Shown piece after piece: positions 25,255 to 34,200 of a stretch of DNA of 64,000 nt (position 1 is the first letter of the stretch; each line of letters opens with the position of its first letter). Source of the DNA: Mesorhizobium hawassense (GTDB taxonomy: Bacteria > Pseudomonadota > Alphaproteobacteria > Rhizobiales > Rhizobiaceae); the NCBI RefSeq assembly GCF_003289945.1, contig NZ_QMBP01000019.1:1-64000 (forward strand). Direction: 5' to 3'. Both the position numbers and the translations under genes were made by a program. The notes beneath the pieces are model-generated. The model was not told where the DNA came from. It ran no database searches and was given only the letters and a program-made list of their open reading frames with translations.

Positions 25255-26337
25255 TCAATAGCCGGCTTTGATCTTCTCGAACTCGGCGATCATCTTCAGC
25301 TTGAGCTCGGAGGGCAACGGCTGCTGGAACAGCGTCTTGTCGACGAATTTGCCGACATCGTCGTAGCCCTTTTCCTTCAGGATCGCCGGGTCGACACCGG
25401 CCATGCCCTTGGCGTTGGCCTGTCCGTAACCCCAATCCTTGACCAGCACCTTCGCGACTTCCGGATCGTTGACGGCGTTGAGATAGTCATAGGCCTTGTC
25501 GATGTTGCCTGGCGCGTCCTTGAACAGCACATAGCCGCACACCCAGGTCGAGATGCCCTCGTCGGTGTCCTTCTTCGACTTGATCGGCACGCCGGCCTTC
25601 ACCGACTGTACCGTCGCATCGTTCCAGGCCCAGGCAAGATCGACCTCGCCGCCGGAGAGCAACTGCACGATGTCGGTGGTGTCGGTCCAGTAGGAGCGGA
25701 CGTTCTTGTGCACTTGGCGCAGGAAGTCGGACGCCTGCTTGAACTGGTCGTCGGTCATCTTGGTCCAGTCCTTGAGCCCGATGGCGAGGCTGGCCAGCGC
25801 ATAGGCGTCGTCGACATTGTCGCCGATCGAGACCCTTCCCTTGTACTTCGGATCGGCGAACACCTTCAGCGACTGCACGTCCTTCTCAGCGATCTTGTCG
25901 GAGTTGTAGGTCAGCTGGGTATCGCCCCAGTCCCACGGCATGAACCAGGCCTTGCCGTCGGAAGTGGTGGCGAGATCCTTCATCGCCATGATGCCGGGAT
26001 TGAGGTCCTTCCAGCCGGCGATCTTCGAGGTGTCGAGCGGCTGCAGCAGGCCCGCCTCGCGCCACTTCACCACGCTCTGCGAGCAGGGATGGCCGAGATC
26101 GGATTTGAAGCCGGAGCGCACCTTCTCGAACGCCTCGTCCTCGTCGCCGAAGAAGGCGAAGGTCGGCGAGTCGCCGTTCTTCTCGACATATTTGCCGTGG
26201 AAGCTCGGATCCTCGTAGCCGGACCAGTCGAACACGATCAGGTCCTTGTCGGCGGCGACGGCGAACGCCGCCGCCGAAGCCGCGAGCGCGCCGCCAAGCG
26301 CTAATGTCAAAGTCAGGCGTCGGCTAAGTTTTCTCAT
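25255..26337 (-). CDS. Periplasmic solute-binding protein, PotD/PotF type (first of pair)
   Basis: A 360-residue paralogue of the downstream gene. Signal peptide LSRRLTLTLALGGALAASAAAFAVAA, then DLIVFDWSGYEDPSF, FFGDEDEAFEKVRSGF and the shared WKDLNPGIMAMKDLA. The ATG at 26337 follows GGATGG; an ATG at 26370 is also in frame but adds only a polar leader. The two proteins differ mainly in the regions around FMPWDWGDTQLTYNSD and the WTDTTDIVQLLSGGEVDLAW segment, which is where ligand specificity may differ. It is 57 bases downstream of the BetI-like repressor gene, so both are probably in one operon. Confidence 0.87.
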   Translation of the reverse strand: MRKLSRRLTLTLALGGALAASAAAFAVAADKDLIVFDWSGYEDPSFHGKYVEKNGDSPTFAFFGDEDEAFEKVRSGFKSDLGHPCSQSVVKWREAGLLQPLDTSKIAGWKDLNPGIMAMKDLATTSDGKAWFMPWDWGDTQLTYNSDKIAEKDVQSLKVFADPKYKGRVSIGDNVDDAYALASLAIGLKDWTKMTDDQFKQASDFLRQVHKNVRSYWTDTTDIVQLLSGGEVDLAWAWNDATVQSVKAGVPIKSKKDTDEGISTWVCGYVLFKDAPGNIDKAYDYLNAVNDPEVAKVLVKDWGYGQANAKGMAGVDPAILKEKGYDDVGKFVDKTLFQQPLPSELKLKMIAEFEKIKAGY

Positions 26338-26394
26338 GTTGTTCCATCCTCTTTTGGTTTTTTGATTCATACCGGTCTTGCTGGCCGGCTGTTG

Positions 26395-27081
26395 CTACCC
26401 GTAGTGCTTCGGAAAAGCGGCGGCCAAAAATGCGTTGGCCGCCTGCAAGGCTGTCTCGCGCGTGGTGTCCTCCGTCCCCATCATCAGCCGCAGCCAAAGG
26501 CCCTCGAGCATCGCCGACAGCGCCAGCGCTATGACCTGCGGTTCGTAGCTGTAGCCACCACTTGCCTTGAGCGTCGCGCAGAGATCGATGAAGACCTGCT
26601 GGTAATAGGCGTCGCGCGAACTGCTCAGCGCCTGATAGGTCGGCCGCGATTTGGCTTCGCCCCAGAAGGCAAGCCAGGCGGCGAGCTTGCGCTTGTTGCA
26701 GATCGAGCGGTCGAAATCGGCCCAGACCAGTTGCTGCAGCTGCCTTGCCGGATCGTCGCCGGCCTTCTGCAGGGATGTGCGCCAATGCGCCGAATACTCG
26801 TCATACATATGCTGCAGCGTGGCGATGAGCAGCTTTTCCTTGCTCTCGAAATGGAAGTTGACGATGCCGCGCGACAGGCCGGCGCCGTCGGCCACATCCG
26901 CCATCGTCGTTTCGGCATAGCCGCGCTTGGCCAGTGAATCGATCGTCGCCTCGATCAGCTGCAGTTGCCTGACCTCTTTCGAAGCCTTGCGGCCGCGCTT
27001 TTCGGCCTCGCCCTTTTGCGCCGTTTCGGAGAGAGCATCGCTCGCCGCTGCAGTCTTCATGGGTGTGACGGTCTCCAGCAT
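26395..27081 (-). CDS. TetR family repressor, BetI-like
   Basis: A 228-residue regulator. After a charged N-terminal extension of about 35 residues comes the helix-turn-helix (RQLQLIEATIDSLAKRGY, then MADVADGAGLSRGIVNFHFESKE). The C-terminal half has the BetI-type blocks KLAAWLAFWGEA and ALSAMLEGLWLRLMMG, which in BetI surround the choline-binding pocket. It is therefore likely to sense a quaternary or N-methylated amine. It sits among amine-catabolic genes that share the palindrome TTGAAY-N4-RTTCAA, its probable operator. Start may be 27081 or 27060 (GGAGACC lies before the second). No operator copy is seen directly before the gene itself. Confidence 0.82.
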   Translation of the reverse strand: MLETVTPMKTAAASDALSETAQKGEAEKRGRKASKEVRQLQLIEATIDSLAKRGYAETTMADVADGAGLSRGIVNFHFESKEKLLIATLQHMYDEYSAHWRTSLQKAGDDPARQLQQLVWADFDRSICNKRKLAAWLAFWGEAKSRPTYQALSSSRDAYYQQVFIDLCATLKASGGYSYEPQVIALALSAMLEGLWLRLMMGTEDTTRETALQAANAFLAAAFPKHYG

Positions 27082-27087
27082 TGCCGG

Positions 27088-27882
27088 CTATCCGACCGGC
27101 TTCCAACCGCGCAGATGAGTGGGGCGGTGCTCGCCACTGTCAAGCACCTTCTGCATTGCCTCCCAGGTCTTGATGTTCTTGTCGACATAGGCCGCGCCGA
27201 CCGCCGCCGCGGCCCGGGCGTAGAGCGGTCCTTTCAGCCGGGCGAGTTCCTACCGCGCCACCTCGCGATACCATGGATTGCGGTCGCGGACGGTGATGTC
27301 GGTGAAGCCGGCGCGCCGCATCGCCTCGGCGTAGCGCGCCGGCGAGGCCATGGCGAAGGAGAGCCCTTCGGCCGCGACATAGGCCTTCATCTGAGGCGAC
27401 GGCTCGCCGTCATGCCCGATCATCCAGTTCGATGCCGCGAACACCCCGCCGGGTCTGAGCACGCGAAAGATCTCGGAAAACAGCGCGTCCTTGTCCGGCA
27501 CATGCAGCAGCGCGTCCTTGGAGAAGACGACGTCGAAGGAAGCGTCGGTGAAAGGCAGCGGCCCGGGCGGCGCCTGGACGAAGCTGACGCGGCGCTCGAG
27601 GCCTTGCCTGGCCGCCCCTCGCCTCGCCGTTTCGATCACCGGCTTCTCGACATCGAAGCCGGTGGCATGAGCAGCGCCGTGCCTCGCGACCAGATGAAGC
27701 GTGATGCCGCCGGCGCCGCAGCCGATATCGAGGATCGTCTTGCCCTTGAGCGAGAGGCCTTCGACCACGCGGTCGACCTCGTCCGGACCGCCCGGCGACA
27801 GGTAGCCCTCGCCCCACAGCGCTTCGAGGAAGCGAATGGCCGTGTCGTCATACTCCGGCTCGGTGTCAGCCGTCTCGATCAT
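27088..27882 (-). pseudogene. SAM-dependent methyltransferase interrupted by in-frame TAG
   Basis: The open frame runs from ATG at 27882 to TAG at 27250-27252 (210 residues). It has the SAM-binding motif ILDIGCGAGG, FDVVFSKDALLHVPDK and VLRPGGVFAASNWM, as in phosphoethanolamine/sarcosine-type N-methyltransferases. After the TAG the same frame continues for 53 residues (LKGPLYARAAAAVGAAYVD, VLDSGEHRPTHLRGWKP) to a second stop at 27088. These resemble the normal C-terminus of this family. So one codon, probably CAG or a similar sense codon, has become TAG. This could be a real nonsense mutation, a sequencing error or readthrough. The intact frame would end 6 bases before the BetI-like gene. Confidence 0.75.
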
Positions 27883-27972
27883 CGGATCTTCAACCCCAAG
27901 TGCCGATGTGGATCAGTCCCCAGAAATCAAGGCAAAGCCTAGCGCATCAACGGGAAAACGCAACACCATTTG

Positions 27973-27988
27973 TTGAACATTCATTCAA
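27973..27988. promoter_or_regulatory. Candidate BetI-like operator, site 3
   Basis: TTGAACATTCATTCAA, arms matching in 5 of 6 base pairs, between the divergent methyltransferase (start 27882) and FAD oxidoreductase (start 28140). It could control the repressor/binding protein operon and the plus-strand operon together. The rest of 27883-28139 shows no gene. Confidence 0.62.
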
Positions 27989-28139
27989 TATGGCTGGACA
28001 AAAAACCGTGATCCGTGCCAAATTCGAGAAATCGGGGAACAGACAGCACCGAGCAATCCCGGGAAAAGTGTGAAGCGGGTTTCCAGCCGGAATTGCATAA
28101 AAACAAGAAGTTAGGGCGGCGGATGGAGGTTGAGCGCAG

Positions 28140-29759
28140 ATGAAGGCATGGGACGCGATCGTGATCGGCGGCGGCCATAACGGGCTGGTCAACGCCTGTT
28201 ACCTGCAGCGCGCCGGGCTGGATGTGCTGGTGGTCGAGAAGAACGACTGGGTCGGCGGCGCGGCCACCAGCCGCGAGCTGACGCCGGGCTTCCTCTACTC
28301 GAATTGCTCCTATGTCTGCTCGCTGTTCCGGCCCGAGATCATGCGCGATCTGGAGCTGCCGCGCTTCGGCCTGCAGGTGATCTCCTATGAAGGCGGCGCG
28401 GTGTTCACGCGCGACGGCGACTACCTCGCCAACTATCGCGATCATGATGCGCACCGCCGCGAGTTTGCGCGCTTTTCAAAGCGCGACGCCGAGGCCTATG
28501 ACCGCTATTCGCGCGATGTCACCAGGCAGTGCCGCTTCATCCAGCCGCTCTTGATGCGCACCGCGCCCGACCCGACCAGCTTCAGGCCGCGCGACCTCGG
28601 CGAACTGCTCTATCTCGGCAAGAAGTTCGCCGGTCTCACCGCCGAGGAGATGGTACTGACCCTGCGCTTCTGGACGATGTCGATCTCGGATTTCCTCGAC
28701 GAGTATTTCGAGACCGACGTCATCAAGGCGAACTTCGCGATCTCCGGCATCATCGGCACCGCGCTCGGCCCGATGTCGCCCGGGACGGCTTATGTGCTCC
28801 TCCACCACTATATGGGCGAGGTCGACGGTTCCGTCGGCGCCTGGGGCTATGCGCGCGGCGGCATGGGCTCCGTGACCAAGGCGCTGGCCGCATCCTTCAA
28901 GGCCTCGGGCGGCACCATCCGCACCGGCTCCGAGGTCGACCATGTGCTGATCAAAAGCGGCAAGGCCAAGGGTGTCGTGCTCGCCGGCGGCGAGGAGATC
29001 TTCGGCAAGCTCGTCATCTCCAACGCCGACGTGAAGCGAACCTTCCTGAAGCTTGTCGAGGAGAAGGAACTGCCCGACATTTTCCTGCGCCGCGTCCGCA
29101 ATTTCAAAATCCGCGGCTCGTCCGGCAAGGTCAACATCGCGCTGGATTCGCTGCCCGAATTCCCGGCTCTGCCCAAGGATTCGCCGGTCTATCGCGCCGA
29201 CATGCACTTCACCGATTCCATCGAGCGCATGGAGCGCGCCTATGACGACTGGAAGGCCGGACGCTGGTCGGCCGATCCCTTCCTCGACATGATGATCCCG
29301 ACCACGCTCGATCCGACCATGGCGCCGCCGGGCAAGCATTTCATGAGCTGCTTCGTGCAATACGCGCCGCCCAAGATCGACGGACGCGAGTGGACCGCTG
29401 CCGACCGCGACGGCTTCGCCGAAAGCGTGATTTCCCAGATCGCCGATTACTCGCCCGGCTTCCGCGACCGCATCGTCCATATGGAAGTGCGCACGCCGCG
29501 CGAGATCGAGGCCGAGGTCGGCCTCACCGAGGGCAACATTTTCCAGGGCGAGCTCACCTTCGACCAGCTGCTCTTCAACCGCCCGGTGCCGGGCTACGCG
29601 CAATATCGCTCGCCGGTCGGCGGGCTCTATATGTGCGGCTCCTCCACTCATCCCGGCGGCGGCGTCATGGGCGCGCCCGGACGCAACGCCGCCGCCGAGA
29701 TCCTGCGCGATCTCGCCAAGCCAACCCTGCATATGAGCCCCGCCCATGACGTCATCTGA
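28140..29759 (+). CDS. FAD/NAD(P)-dependent oxidoreductase, phytoene desaturase-like (1)
   Basis: A 539-residue flavoprotein of the COG1233 type. The N-terminal dinucleotide motif is VIGGGHNGLVNACYLQRAGL followed by VVEKNDWVGGAA; the C-terminus has GLYMCGSSTHPGGGVMGAPG, where the flavin is closed in. Members are often called phytoene dehydrogenase-related but many act in amine or small-molecule oxidation; no carotenoid gene is nearby. GGAGG lies 10 bases before the ATG. It overlaps a paralogue by 14 bases, so the two may form a heterodimer or act in succession. Operator site 3 is upstream. The substrate is unknown. Confidence 0.8.
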   Translation: MKAWDAIVIGGGHNGLVNACYLQRAGLDVLVVEKNDWVGGAATSRELTPGFLYSNCSYVCSLFRPEIMRDLELPRFGLQVISYEGGAVFTRDGDYLANYRDHDAHRREFARFSKRDAEAYDRYSRDVTRQCRFIQPLLMRTAPDPTSFRPRDLGELLYLGKKFAGLTAEEMVLTLRFWTMSISDFLDEYFETDVIKANFAISGIIGTALGPMSPGTAYVLLHHYMGEVDGSVGAWGYARGGMGSVTKALAASFKASGGTIRTGSEVDHVLIKSGKAKGVVLAGGEEIFGKLVISNADVKRTFLKLVEEKELPDIFLRRVRNFKIRGSSGKVNIALDSLPEFPALPKDSPVYRADMHFTDSIERMERAYDDWKAGRWSADPFLDMMIPTTLDPTMAPPGKHFMSCFVQYAPPKIDGREWTAADRDGFAESVISQIADYSPGFRDRIVHMEVRTPREIEAEVGLTEGNIFQGELTFDQLLFNRPVPGYAQYRSPVGGLYMCGSSTHPGGGVMGAPGRNAAAEILRDLAKPTLHMSPAHDVI

Positions 29760-31320
29760 TTTGAACTGGGATGCCATCGTCATCGGCGGCGGCCATAACG
29801 GCCTCGTCGCGGCCGCCACGCTGGCGAGGTCCGGCCGCAAGGTGCTGTTGCTCGAGGCCGGCAACGAAATCGGCGGCGCGGCGCGCACCGAGGAGTTCGC
29901 GCCGGGCTTTCGCGTCTCGGCGGTCGCCCATCTGCTCAACCGCCTGCATCCCGATGTGATGAAGACGCTGGAGCTGGAGCGCCATGGCCTCAAGGTCGAG
30001 CGCGGCGATTTCGTGCCCTCGGTCGCGCTGTCGAAGGATGGTCCGCTGGTGCTGCACGGCGCCTATGGCGAGGTGCTGACCGGCGCCAGCCCGTCGGAGC
30101 AGTCGGCTTGGAAGGAACTGCGCGCGCAGCTGCTGCGCTATGCCGGCATCCTGAAACCCTTTCTGTCGCGCCGGCCGCCCGATCTCGGCGGCATGTCGCT
30201 CGCCGAAATGACCGGGCTTGGCCAGACCGCGCTGGCGCTGAAGAAGCTCGGCAAGGAAGACATGCGTGATTTCCTGCGCCTGCTTCTGATGAACGTCTAT
30301 GACCTGCTCGACGAGCAGCTCTCGGACGACAGGCTGAAGGGCCTGCTCGCCTTCGATGCGACCTTGGGCAGTCACCTCGGGCCGCGCTCGCCGACCTCGC
30401 TGCTCGGGCTGTATTATAGGCTGGCCGGCGAGATCGGTGGCCTCGCCGGGGCGCAGATACAGCCGAAAGGTGGCATGGGCGCCGTCGTCGACGCCATCCG
30501 CTCCGCTGCGGAGAAGGCTGGCGTTATGATCCGCCCGGTCTCGCCGGTCGCCAAGGTGATCGTCGAAAAGGGCCACGCCGTCGGCGTCGTCACGCAGAAA
30601 GGCGAGACGCTGCGCGCCAGGACCGTCGTTTCCGCCATCAATCCGGCGACGACGATCCTCGACCTCGTCGGCCCGCGCGAGGTCGATACCGGCTTCCTGC
30701 GCAAGGTGAAGAATATCCGCATGAAGGGTGATGCGGCCAAGCTGCATCTGGCGCTCGACCGGCCGCCGCAATTCACAGGCGTCGATGCCGCCGGCCACAA
30801 GGGCCGCCTCGTCATCGCGCCCTCGCCCGATCATGTCGAGTGCGCCTTCAACCCGTCCAAATATGGTGAGTTCTCGCCCGAGCCGGTGATGGAGATCACG
30901 CTGCCCAGCCTTGCCGATCAATCGCTCGCGCCGTCCGGCGCCTGCGTGCTCTCGGCCGTGGTGCAATACGCGCCCTACGCGCTGAAACAGGGCTGGACCG
31001 CCGGCAAGCCGCACTTCCTCAAGGCGATCATGGCGCAGCTTGAAGCCTATGCGCCAGGGATCGGCGCGACGGTGCGCCATGCCGAGTTGCTGACCCCGGC
31101 TGACATCGAGGCGCGCTACCGCATGCCCGGCGGCCACTGGCACCACGGCGAACTGCAGGCTGACCAGATGCTGATGTCGCGGCCGGTCTCCGGCTGGTCG
31201 GGCTACGACACGCCGCTCGAAGGCCTGTTCCTGGCCGGCGCCGGTTCGCATCCGGGCGGCGGCATCTCCGGCGCGCCCGGCCTCAACGCCGCGCGCCGCA
31301 TCATCGCTATGAGGGCATGA
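29746..31320 (+). CDS. FAD/NAD(P)-dependent oxidoreductase, phytoene desaturase-like (2)
   Basis: A 524-residue paralogue of the preceding gene with the same layout: VIGGGHNGLVAAATLARSGR, LLEAGNEIGGAARTEEF, and the C-terminal GLFLAGAGSHPGGGISGAPG. The start overlaps the preceding gene, so translation is coupled. The pair probably makes a two-subunit flavoenzyme; this is inference from overlap and similarity. A RIME-like palindrome separates it from the next gene in the operon. Confidence 0.8.
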   Translation: MTSSDLNWDAIVIGGGHNGLVAAATLARSGRKVLLLEAGNEIGGAARTEEFAPGFRVSAVAHLLNRLHPDVMKTLELERHGLKVERGDFVPSVALSKDGPLVLHGAYGEVLTGASPSEQSAWKELRAQLLRYAGILKPFLSRRPPDLGGMSLAEMTGLGQTALALKKLGKEDMRDFLRLLLMNVYDLLDEQLSDDRLKGLLAFDATLGSHLGPRSPTSLLGLYYRLAGEIGGLAGAQIQPKGGMGAVVDAIRSAAEKAGVMIRPVSPVAKVIVEKGHAVGVVTQKGETLRARTVVSAINPATTILDLVGPREVDTGFLRKVKNIRMKGDAAKLHLALDRPPQFTGVDAAGHKGRLVIAPSPDHVECAFNPSKYGEFSPEPVMEITLPSLADQSLAPSGACVLSAVVQYAPYALKQGWTAGKPHFLKAIMAQLEAYAPGIGATVRHAELLTPADIEARYRMPGGHWHHGELQADQMLMSRPVSGWSGYDTPLEGLFLAGAGSHPGGGISGAPGLNAARRIIAMRA

Positions 31321-31356
31321 GGATGATTTCGCTATTCACAAACGCAGCGCTCTACG

Positions 31357-31518
31357 GCGCCCCCCTCTGGCCTGCCGGCCATCTCCCCCACTTGGGGGGA
31401 GATCAGCTGTCCGCCCGCCCGGCTCACCTCTTGCAACGTTGGCGATTGGCGAAAGCTGGGACGACTGCCAATCTCCCCCCTTGTGGGGGAGATGTCCGGC
31501 AGGACAGAGGGGGGCGCG
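31357..31518. repeat. RIME-like palindromic element B, inside an operon
   Basis: Two inverted arms: 31357-31404 (GCGCCCCCCTCTGGCCTGCC, then a hairpin of ATCTCCCCC/GGGGGGAGAT) and 31472-31518 (ATCTCCCCCCTTGTGGGGGA, then CCGGCAGGACAGAGGGGGGC). It lies between two genes of the same operon and ends only 13 bases before the ATG of the aminomethyltransferase-like gene, so it may affect mRNA folding or stability there. Confidence 0.7.
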
Positions 31519-31531
31519 AAGGAACGCCGTC

Positions 31532-32761
31532 ATGAATCGTCATGTGAAAATCAAGTCCGCGCGCAGCGCAGCGCAATCCCATTTCCGCACGCTGCGGCTC
31601 GGCACGCCGTTCCAGCCGCGCATTGACGCGCTGGGTCTGAAGCAGGATTGGTACAGCTGGGCCGGCTACCGCGCGCCGCATTCGTTGTGGGACGAGGAGC
31701 TCGAATATTTCGCCATCCGCAGCCAGGCGGCGCTGTTCGACATCTCGCCGATGACCAAGTACCGGATCGAAGGCCCGGACGCCGAGGCCTATCTCGACCG
31801 CGTCACGTTGCGCGATGTGACGAAGCTGAAACCAGGCCGCGTCCACTACACCGCCTGGTGCGACGACGAAGGTTTCGTGCTCGACGACGGCACGCTCTTC
31901 CGACTGTCGTCCACGCGCTTCCGGCTGTGCTCGCAGGAACGGCATCTGCCCTGGCTGCTCGACAGCGCCATCGGCTATGAGGTGAGCGTCGAGGAAGAGA
32001 CCGAAGCGGTCGCCGGGCTGGCGCTGCAGGGCCCGACCTCCTTCGCCATCCTGCGCGACGCGGGCTTCGCCGGAGTCGAGCGGCTGAAGATCTTCGACCT
32101 CGCCGAGTTCGCGCATGATGGCGCCACCATCACCATCTCGCGCACCGGCTTCACCGGCGATCTCGGCTACGAACTGTTCGTGCCGGCCGACAAGGCGCTG
32201 AGCCTCTGGGACCGGCTGATGGCGGCGGGCGAGCTGCGCGGCATCCGCGCGATCGGCTACACGGCGCTGAACCGCGCCCGGCTGGAAGCCGGCCTCATCG
32301 TCGCCAATGCCGACTTCACCGCCTCCGAGCACGCCATCCGCGCCGACCGCCTGCGCATGCCCGACGAGATCGGCCTTGGTTTCATGGTCGATCCCGAGAA
32401 AGGGCACTTCAACGGCCGCCGCGCCATCCTCGAGGCCCGGGCCAGGAAAAAGCTGCACCATGTGCTGGTCGGGCTGGAGATCGAAGGCAACATCCCGGCC
32501 GAGCATGCCATCGTCTACTACCGCAAAAGCCACGAGGTTGGGCTGGTCAGTGCGGCGATGTGGTCGCCCATGGCCAAGCGCAACATCGCGCTTGCCTCCT
32601 TGCAGCGGCCCTATGGCGACACGATCGTCGACGACCTCTGGGTCGAGATTTACGCCATGCGCGAGCTGCAGTACCAGAAGCTGATGAAGAAGGCGAAGGT
32701 GGTGCCGCGTCCCTTCATCAAGCTCGACCGCCGCACAGCCAATCCCCCGGCGGATTTCTGA
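31532..32761 (+). CDS. GcvT-like aminomethyltransferase family protein
   Basis: Folate-dependent C1 transfer enzyme of the glycine-cleavage T/DmdA/dimethylglycine dehydrogenase family. The 409-residue protein has N-terminal blocks WAGYRAPHSLWDEELEYFAIR and ALFDISPMTKYRIEGPDAEA, the central RTGFTGDLGYELFVPADKAL and the C-terminal barrel (HHVLVGLEIEGNIPAEHAI). In this position it could accept a one-carbon unit released by demethylation and load it on tetrahydrofolate. The ATG at 31532 has AAGGAA upstream; upstream frame lies in a repeat. It is not part of a glycine-cleavage operon: no gcvH or gcvP is near. Confidence 0.82.
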   Translation: MNRHVKIKSARSAAQSHFRTLRLGTPFQPRIDALGLKQDWYSWAGYRAPHSLWDEELEYFAIRSQAALFDISPMTKYRIEGPDAEAYLDRVTLRDVTKLKPGRVHYTAWCDDEGFVLDDGTLFRLSSTRFRLCSQERHLPWLLDSAIGYEVSVEEETEAVAGLALQGPTSFAILRDAGFAGVERLKIFDLAEFAHDGATITISRTGFTGDLGYELFVPADKALSLWDRLMAAGELRGIRAIGYTALNRARLEAGLIVANADFTASEHAIRADRLRMPDEIGLGFMVDPEKGHFNGRRAILEARARKKLHHVLVGLEIEGNIPAEHAIVYYRKSHEVGLVSAAMWSPMAKRNIALASLQRPYGDTIVDDLWVEIYAMRELQYQKLMKKAKVVPRPFIKLDRRTANPPADF

Positions 32762-32762
32762 G

Positions 32763-33026
32763 ATGCCGAGCGCAGCGGAAGATTCCGACACGGCGACGGA
32801 AGCCGCCGAGCAGTGGCAGTTGGTCAACACGCCGCTGGGCGATATGTGGTCCGGCCGCACCCGTTATGCAGCGGCGATGTTCTTCTTCAAGCGCGGCGAG
32901 ATGAATGCCGAGACGCTGGAGGTCTACCGCATCTGTGCCCGGCTCGATGCGGAAAATCCCTTGCCGATCATCCGCGACCGCGGCGTCGGCAAGGAATGGC
33001 TGAAGCGCATCGGCTACGACCAGTAG
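32763..33026 (+). CDS. Conserved small hypothetical protein
   Basis: An 87-residue acidic protein starting 2 bases after the GcvT-like stop, so certainly co-transcribed. It has no signal or membrane segment. Conserved-looking core: MWSGRTRYAAAMFFFKRGEM and EVYRICARLDAENP, then RDRGVGKEWLKRIGY at the end. The size and position suggest a small subunit or accessory factor for the flavoenzyme or the C1 transferase. I do not know the family. It ends 7 bases from the convergent dipeptidase stop. Confidence 0.72.
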   Translation: MPSAAEDSDTATEAAEQWQLVNTPLGDMWSGRTRYAAAMFFFKRGEMNAETLEVYRICARLDAENPLPIIRDRGVGKEWLKRIGYDQ

Positions 33027-33033
33027 GCGCGCT

Positions 33034-34104
33034 TCACCCTATGGTGCGCTCCAGCACGCTCAACCAGTTCCGGTAGGCGATCTTCTCGATCAGCGCGCGG
33101 CCAAAGCCACGCGCGGCTAGCGCGTCGATGAACTTGGGCAGGCCGGCGACGTCGCCGATGGGGGCCGGGATCATCGCGCCGTCGAAATCGGAACCCAGGC
33201 CGACGCCGTCCTCGCCCAGCGCCTGCAGTAGCGAATCGATGTGGCGCACCATGATGTCGATGCTGGTGTCGGCATTCATGCGGCCGTCTTCGCGCAGGAA
33301 GCCGGTGGCGAAGTTCAGGCCGACCATGCCGCCCGACTCGCGGATCGCGCCGAGCTGCCACTCGGTCAGATTGCGCGAATGGCCGCAGATCGCATGCACG
33401 TTGGAATGGGTGGCGACCAGCGGCGCATCGCTAAGATCGGCCACGTCGCGAAAACCCTTCTCGTTGAGATGCGAGAGGTCGATCATGATCCTGAGCTTGT
33501 TGCACGCCTTGACCAGCGCCTTGCCGGCATCGGTGAGACCTGGCCCGGTATCGGGCGATGACGGAAAGCGGAACGGCACGCCATTGCCGAAGGCGTTCGG
33601 CCGGCTCCAGACGATGCCCAGCGAACGCAGGCCGGCGGCGTGCAACACGTCGAGCATGGCAAGCTCGGGGTCGATTGCCTCGACGCCTTCGATGTGGAAA
33701 ATCGCCGCGATCGAGCCCTTCGCCATGGCGGCGCGCACATCGCCGGCGCTGCGGCATATAGTCAGCGCGCCGGCGCGCTCCAGCCGGAACAGGATCGAGG
33801 CCATGCCGATGGTCGAGGTGATCGCCTCGGCCTGCGGCAGTTCCGGCGGCAGAGGCTCGTTGTCGCTCGGCGCCGGCGGCACGGCGCTGCGCTTCGACTT
33901 TTCGACCGGCGGCGGAAAGATCGCGAACATACCGCCGGCAAAGCCACCCTTTTTGGCGCGCGGCAGGTCGATATGGCCACCCGGCGTCCCCTCGATGAAC
34001 AGCTTTTCGACGTCGGCTTCCTTCGACTGGTAGAGTCGAAGCAGCGTGTCGTTGTGTCCGTCGAAAACGGGGATCAGGTCGGTATCGGTCATCAGGGGAG
34101 CCAT
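33034..34104 (-). CDS. Membrane dipeptidase family (peptidase M19)
   Basis: Zinc dipeptidase related to renal dipeptidase, 356 residues. The metal ligands appear in the expected order: His/Asp in FDGHNDTLLRLY, Glu in AAIFHIEGVEAI, and His residues in DLSHLNEKGF and ATHSNVHAICGHSRN; the GLGSDFDGA motif closes the site. No signal peptide, so cytoplasmic, as in most alphaproteobacterial members. Start at 34104 or at an ATG 12 bases inside; neither has a strong ribosome binding site. In rhizobia such enzymes often lie beside amine or opine catabolism genes; here it is convergent with them and may be unrelated. Confidence 0.82.
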   Translation of the reverse strand: MAPLMTDTDLIPVFDGHNDTLLRLYQSKEADVEKLFIEGTPGGHIDLPRAKKGGFAGGMFAIFPPPVEKSKRSAVPPAPSDNEPLPPELPQAEAITSTIGMASILFRLERAGALTICRSAGDVRAAMAKGSIAAIFHIEGVEAIDPELAMLDVLHAAGLRSLGIVWSRPNAFGNGVPFRFPSSPDTGPGLTDAGKALVKACNKLRIMIDLSHLNEKGFRDVADLSDAPLVATHSNVHAICGHSRNLTEWQLGAIRESGGMVGLNFATGFLREDGRMNADTSIDIMVRHIDSLLQALGEDGVGLGSDFDGAMIPAPIGDVAGLPKFIDALAARGFGRALIEKIAYRNWLSVLERTIG

Positions 34105-34200
34105 TCAAATCAGTGACGGGCGGGACGACAGGTTCGTCCGAGCGAACCGCCAACTTAGGCAAGATGGCCAAGCCGTGCAAATGCCAAGGCTGGGCCTCTT

